In this document: piece by piece, positions 6,164 through 8,269 of the stretch
Layout: each line of letters opens with the position of its first letter
How positions within the stretch are numbered: the first letter of the stretch is position 1
Assembly (NCBI GenBank): GCA_964408955.1
Contig: CAYPBK010000073.1
Location: 1 to 8,269, forward strand
Source of the DNA: JAAYKT01 sp964408955
Lineage (GTDB): Bacteria; Bacillota; Clostridia; Lutisporales; Lutisporaceae
Length of the DNA: 8,269 nucleotides
Direction of reading: 5' to 3'
Notes under the pieces: generated by a model
The model's input: the letters and a program-made list of their open reading frames with translations, nothing else
What the model was told of the DNA's origin: nothing
The model's database searches: none
Position numbers and translations under genes: made by a program

Positions 6164-7573
6164 ATGAATTTTGTTAAGTCCTTCCTTTTGCTACTAAAAT
6201 CGAAAGATAATATCAATGTTAAAAACCTTCGTTTAAAATATTTGAAATATATGCTGATATTTCCTTTGGCACCGGTATTCGCAAATATGCAAGGGGCTTT
6301 GTTCAGCGATTCCATAAGCCTTTTTGGTCTAGACGCTATGACCTTTATGGGAAGCGCCTATTGTGTTGGCGCAGGTGTCTTGTTTGCATTTACAAGTACA
6401 AAAAATATGGCATTGGTTTCAAAAATCTCCGGCATTACCACTGCCGCTGCTTTTATAGTATGGCTTTTTATACCAGAAAGCACATTGAGCTTGCTAATAG
6501 CTATCTCCTTCATGTTTGGTTTGGGGGGTTGTGCTGCCTGTGCTGCTTTTGCTTATACATTTGTCCTTAATAATACGGAGCGTTTTATGGGCGCCGCGGC
6601 AATCTCCTTATTTTTTGCACTTAACCAGCTGGATTCAGGCTTATCCTTTATATCAGGCTTTTTCGATAAATTATATTTAACTACACTTATTCTTGGCACC
6701 TGTCTTTGCCTCTTCTTTTATAAAGGTGAGGACTTTTTGGCTGTTGAAGAAAGACCGAAAGCAAGACTAAACCCGGCTCTTAAGCTAACGCTTTATTTTT
6801 TTATCGCCCATTACTTTGTAGAAATATTCTATACTTATTTACCGGGAGCATCATCTCCGAAAGCCATGGTGGCGAATGGTGCTGTAGGCATTGTCGTTGT
6901 TTGCCTTGCGGTTGCCTTGCAGCTTATCACCCGTCGCAGCATATGGAATATGTGTAATCTATTCTTTATAGCCATAATAAGCACCTATGTACTCTACTTT
7001 ATGCCTGAAGCCTCTACATTGCGAAGCCTCGCCCGCTATATCCATGGCTTTGAGCAGATGGGATATATTGCAGCCTATTATCTCCTGGGCTGTGTTTTTA
7101 AAAAACACGGAGGTTTCCGCATCTTCAAGCTATGCCTCGTTACAATATTGCCTCTCAGTATGGTTTCTTATGTAATTCCCGGCGCTATCTCCGCTTATCG
7201 CCCCGATTTGCTTCCTCTCGCAGCTACATCGACTTCAGGTGTTGTATTTATAATATTCATATTGATGTCTCCTGCCTATTCGAAATATCTTTTCTACGCA
7301 GAATGGTCCGATGACTTTCGCTCTATTGACATGACGGAAGCAGTGGAGAAAGTGGAACAGCAAGATATATTGGAAAACTTGAAGCTCACACCCCGTGAAA
7401 AAGAAGTTGCTGTTTTGCTGCTTCACGGGAGTGATGCCAAGCAGATTGCAGACGGACTGGGAATCAGTATTCACACTGCTAATTTTCATATCAAGAATCT
7501 TTATAAAAAGCTGAATATTAATAATCGTATGGAATTCTTCGCCCGTTTCAACTCCCGCAGTCTTTCATCATAA
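6164..7573 (+). CDS. 12-TM membrane protein with C-terminal LuxR-type HTH (membrane-tethered regulator)
   Basis: I prefer ATG 6164 (469 aa) over the in-frame ATG 6155, because AAGGGG (6149-6154) abuts 6155 but is 9 nt from 6164. Residues about 25-378 hold twelve hydrophobic segments in an MFS-transporter-like layout, with a larger charged loop between segments 6 and 7 (about 186-205). After the last segment comes a 27-residue acidic stalk, then a LuxR/GerE HTH at about 407-462. That domain has LTPREKEV (408-415), the scaffold helix KQIADGLG, the recognition helix region SIHTANFHIKNLYKKL and a tail NINNRMEFFARF. I infer a one-component sensor: the membrane part perceives or transports a ligand and the HTH faces the cytoplasm. 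Similar transmembrane LuxR proteins are known to be abundant in Coriobacteriia such as Eggerthella. The gene stands alone, with its own promoters and a candidate operator, so it may autoregulate. Ligand and targets cannot be read from the sequence. Confidence 0.9.
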   Translation: MNFVKSFLLLLKSKDNINVKNLRLKYLKYMLIFPLAPVFANMQGALFSDSISLFGLDAMTFMGSAYCVGAGVLFAFTSTKNMALVSKISGITTAAAFIVWLFIPESTLSLLIAISFMFGLGGCAACAAFAYTFVLNNTERFMGAAAISLFFALNQLDSGLSFISGFFDKLYLTTLILGTCLCLFFYKGEDFLAVEERPKARLNPALKLTLYFFIAHYFVEIFYTYLPGASSPKAMVANGAVGIVVVCLAVALQLITRRSIWNMCNLFFIAIISTYVLYFMPEASTLRSLARYIHGFEQMGYIAAYYLLGCVFKKHGGFRIFKLCLVTILPLSMVSYVIPGAISAYRPDLLPLAATSTSGVVFIIFILMSPAYSKYLFYAEWSDDFRSIDMTEAVEKVEQQDILENLKLTPREKEVAVLLLHGSDAKQIADGLGISIHTANFHIKNLYKKLNINNRMEFFARFNSRSLSS

Positions 7574-7668
7574 AAAGATTCTATAATTCAAAGCTAACAT
7601 ATAATATTTTCCATTATCCTTTGTCAAAAAGTAGTTGTGTTCTGTTTAAAGCTGCCTTTTTTGTAAAC

Positions 7669-7684
7669 CTACTACATTTAGTAG
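7669..7684 (+). other. Small perfect hairpin upstream of the stand-alone LuxR gene
   Basis: CTACTA (7669-7674) and TAGTAG (7679-7684) form a 6-bp dyad with a 4-nt loop. There is no T tract after it, so it is not a terminator. It could be a regulator half-site pair or a leader hairpin. Elsewhere in 7574-7739 I see only a TATAAT (7715-7720) inside the palindrome AATTATAATT, with no good -35, too close to the RBS for a normal leader. Confidence 0.3.
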
Positions 7685-7726
7685 CTATTCAAAATAAGCT
7701 TTCCCTTTTAGAATTATAATTAGATT

Positions 7727-7733
7727 GGGAGGG
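7727..7733 (+). promoter_or_regulatory. RBS of the stand-alone LuxR gene
   Basis: GGGAGGG lies 6 nt before ATG 7740 and sets that start. An upstream in-frame TTG (7725) would place the RBS inside the coding region. Confidence 0.65.
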
Positions 7734-7739
7734 TTTAAT

Positions 7740-7967
7740 ATGAAAAACATAAAAAACATCCCGGTAGCAGATGCCGTCATGACATTGACCGCAAGGGAAA
7801 AAGAGGTTTTTTATATGCTTCTTGAAGGTATGAAGGCAAAGGAAATCGCATCAAAAGCAGCCATCAGTATTTGGGGTGCAAATTATTTCACAAAACAGAT
7901 ATATCGAAAATTGTGCGTGAACAGCAAAACTGAATTGATTTTAAAATATTTTAATTTTCGTAAGTAA
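7740..7967 (+). CDS. Stand-alone LuxR/GerE-type HTH protein
   Basis: This 75-aa protein is almost entirely one LuxR HTH domain: a 14-residue N-terminus, LTAREKEV (16-23), the scaffold helix AKEIASKAA, a recognition helix region SIWGANYFTKQIYRKL and a tail ending ELILKYF. Its size matches the sporulation regulator GerE, but similarity at this level does not identify an orthologue. It aligns without gaps to the HTH of the upstream 12-TM protein, with about 25 identities over 55 residues by eye. In the recognition helix, His-Thr of that protein is Trp-Gly here, and the following His is Phe. This suggests altered DNA specificity, or a role as a dimer partner or antagonist. There is no receiver or ligand domain, so activity is probably set by expression level. 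A hairpin-rich repeat starts 2 nt after the stop. Confidence 0.85.
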   Translation: MKNIKNIPVADAVMTLTAREKEVFYMLLEGMKAKEIASKAAISIWGANYFTKQIYRKLCVNSKTELILKYFNFRK

Positions 7968-7968
7968 A

Positions 7969-8106
7969 GGTAGGTGGCTATGCCCCTACCGCATCTTTGT
8001 CCTACCACAAATGCATTAGATTCGCCAGCAGGGATGACCTTTGGTCATCCGCCGGCAGTATGGAGCAATAATCAAAGAATCGTAGGGGTGGACGATCCTG
8101 TCCGCC
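7969..8106. repeat. GC-richer cluster of four hairpins (probable dispersed intergenic repeat)
   Basis: Four dyads lie in 138 bp. At 7969-7990, GGTAGG-T-GGC pairs with GCCCCTACC. At 7991-8014, TTTGT/ACAAA is flanked by GCA/TGC. At 8024-8056, a perfect GGATGACC/GGTCATCC stem with a TTT loop is extended by GCCaGC/GCCGGC. At 8087-8106, GGTGGAC/GTCCGCC has one G·U pair. CCCCTAC (7983-7989) and GTAGGGG (8082-8088) are inverted copies near the ends. The block is visibly richer in G and C than both flanks and codes for nothing. GTAGGGG-plus-palindrome blocks recall intergenic repeats of Clostridia, but copies elsewhere cannot be checked here. None of the hairpins has a T tract. Confidence 0.55.
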
Positions 8107-8126
8107 TGAATAAAACATTATCAATG

Positions 8127-8133
8127 AAAGGAG
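8127..8133 (+). promoter_or_regulatory. RBS of the truncated SLH gene
   Basis: AAAGGAG lies 8 nt before ATG 8142 and supports that start. No clear promoter is visible between the repeat cluster and this site. Confidence 0.6.
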
Positions 8134-8141
8134 TTTGAATC

Positions 8142-8269
8142 ATGAAAACAAAACAAGCAAAAACATTAAGCGCTATCCTTATTATAATACTGTTACTTTC
8201 AGCATTTCCGCTATCAGCGGAAAATGCTTATGACGGAACGGCAGGCTCTTGGGCGATACCGGAAATCAA
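8142..8269 (+). CDS. Start of a second exported SLH-domain protein, cut by the window edge
   Basis: Only the first 42 residues are present. They form a clear signal peptide: basic MKTKQAK, a hydrophobic core (about 9-24) and likely cleavage after PLSA (23-26). The mature part begins ENAYDGTAGSWAIPEI, which matches the start of the first SLH repeat of the FN3-SLH protein (FDGTEGDWAVDEI, 496-508) in the pattern DGTxGxWAxxEI. So the SLH repeats of this protein are probably N-terminal, the reverse of the upstream SLH protein. The rest of the architecture is unknown. The gene lies directly downstream of the repeat cluster and the small LuxR regulator. Confidence 0.75.
   Translation, partial: MKTKQAKTLSAILIIILLLSAFPLSAENAYDGTAGSWAIPEI

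Noticed and set aside
6361..7314. Short plus-strand ORFs of 60-69 codons inside the 12-TM LuxR gene
   Set aside because: They are out-of-frame shadows without RBS, and are Cys- or Ser-rich as expected from frame-shifted hydrophobic coding sequence.
7725..7739. TTG 7725 as the start of the small LuxR protein
   Set aside because: The strong GGGAGGG site would lie inside the coding region, and ATG 7740 fits it with 6-nt spacing.
7969..8106. CRISPR array or tRNA
   Set aside because: The dyads differ from one another in sequence and spacing, with no repeated unit and no cloverleaf.

Overview
The window looks like chromosome from a low-GC, anaerobic-type Bacillota, most likely a member of Clostridia. 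The evidence is AT-rich intergenic DNA, strong AAGGAGG-type ribosome binding sites, TATAAT promoters, S-layer homology (SLH) surface proteins that imply a Gram-positive wall with secondary wall polymer, and 7TM histidine kinases with NarL/LuxR-type response regulators. No species can be named from sequence alone. All real genes are on the + strand. I see no tRNA, rRNA, CRISPR array, transposase or phage gene.

Region 1 (1-2953) is a compact signalling operon. It holds the 3' end of a sensor-kinase-like gene, a NarL-family response regulator overlapping it by ATGA, and, 10 nt later, a complete 7TM-PAS-HisKA_3-HATPase histidine kinase. The first protein is a paralogue of the third through its PAS-DHp part. 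However, it has Ser where the phospho-accepting His should be and it stops before any ATPase domain, so it looks like a catalytically dead sensor kept next to an intact kinase and regulator.

Region 2 (2954-5950) is a cell-surface pair. A 334-bp non-coding stretch carries a promoter-like element, two hairpin-plus-T-tract structures and a spaced inverted repeat, and leads into a small lipoprotein gene. After 73 nt with no terminator comes a large secreted protein with four FN3 domains, a Pro/Glu and Gly/Ser linker, and three C-terminal SLH domains. A strong terminator closes the unit.

Region 3 (5951-7967) holds two LuxR-type regulators. The first is a 12-transmembrane protein with a C-terminal LuxR HTH, preceded by two good promoters and a 9-bp inverted repeat bracketing the nearer one. 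The second is a 75-aa stand-alone LuxR HTH whose sequence aligns without gaps to the HTH of the first but has changes in the recognition helix.

Region 4 (7968-8269) is a GC-richer cluster of four hairpins, probably a dispersed intergenic repeat, followed by the start of a second exported SLH-type protein cut by the window edge.

Taken together this is an envelope-focused locus: membrane sensors and membrane-tethered or cytoplasmic LuxR-family regulators interleaved with surface proteins. A regulatory link between the regulators and the SLH/lipoprotein genes is suggested only by position and by a shared 11-bp upstream motif. It is not demonstrated.
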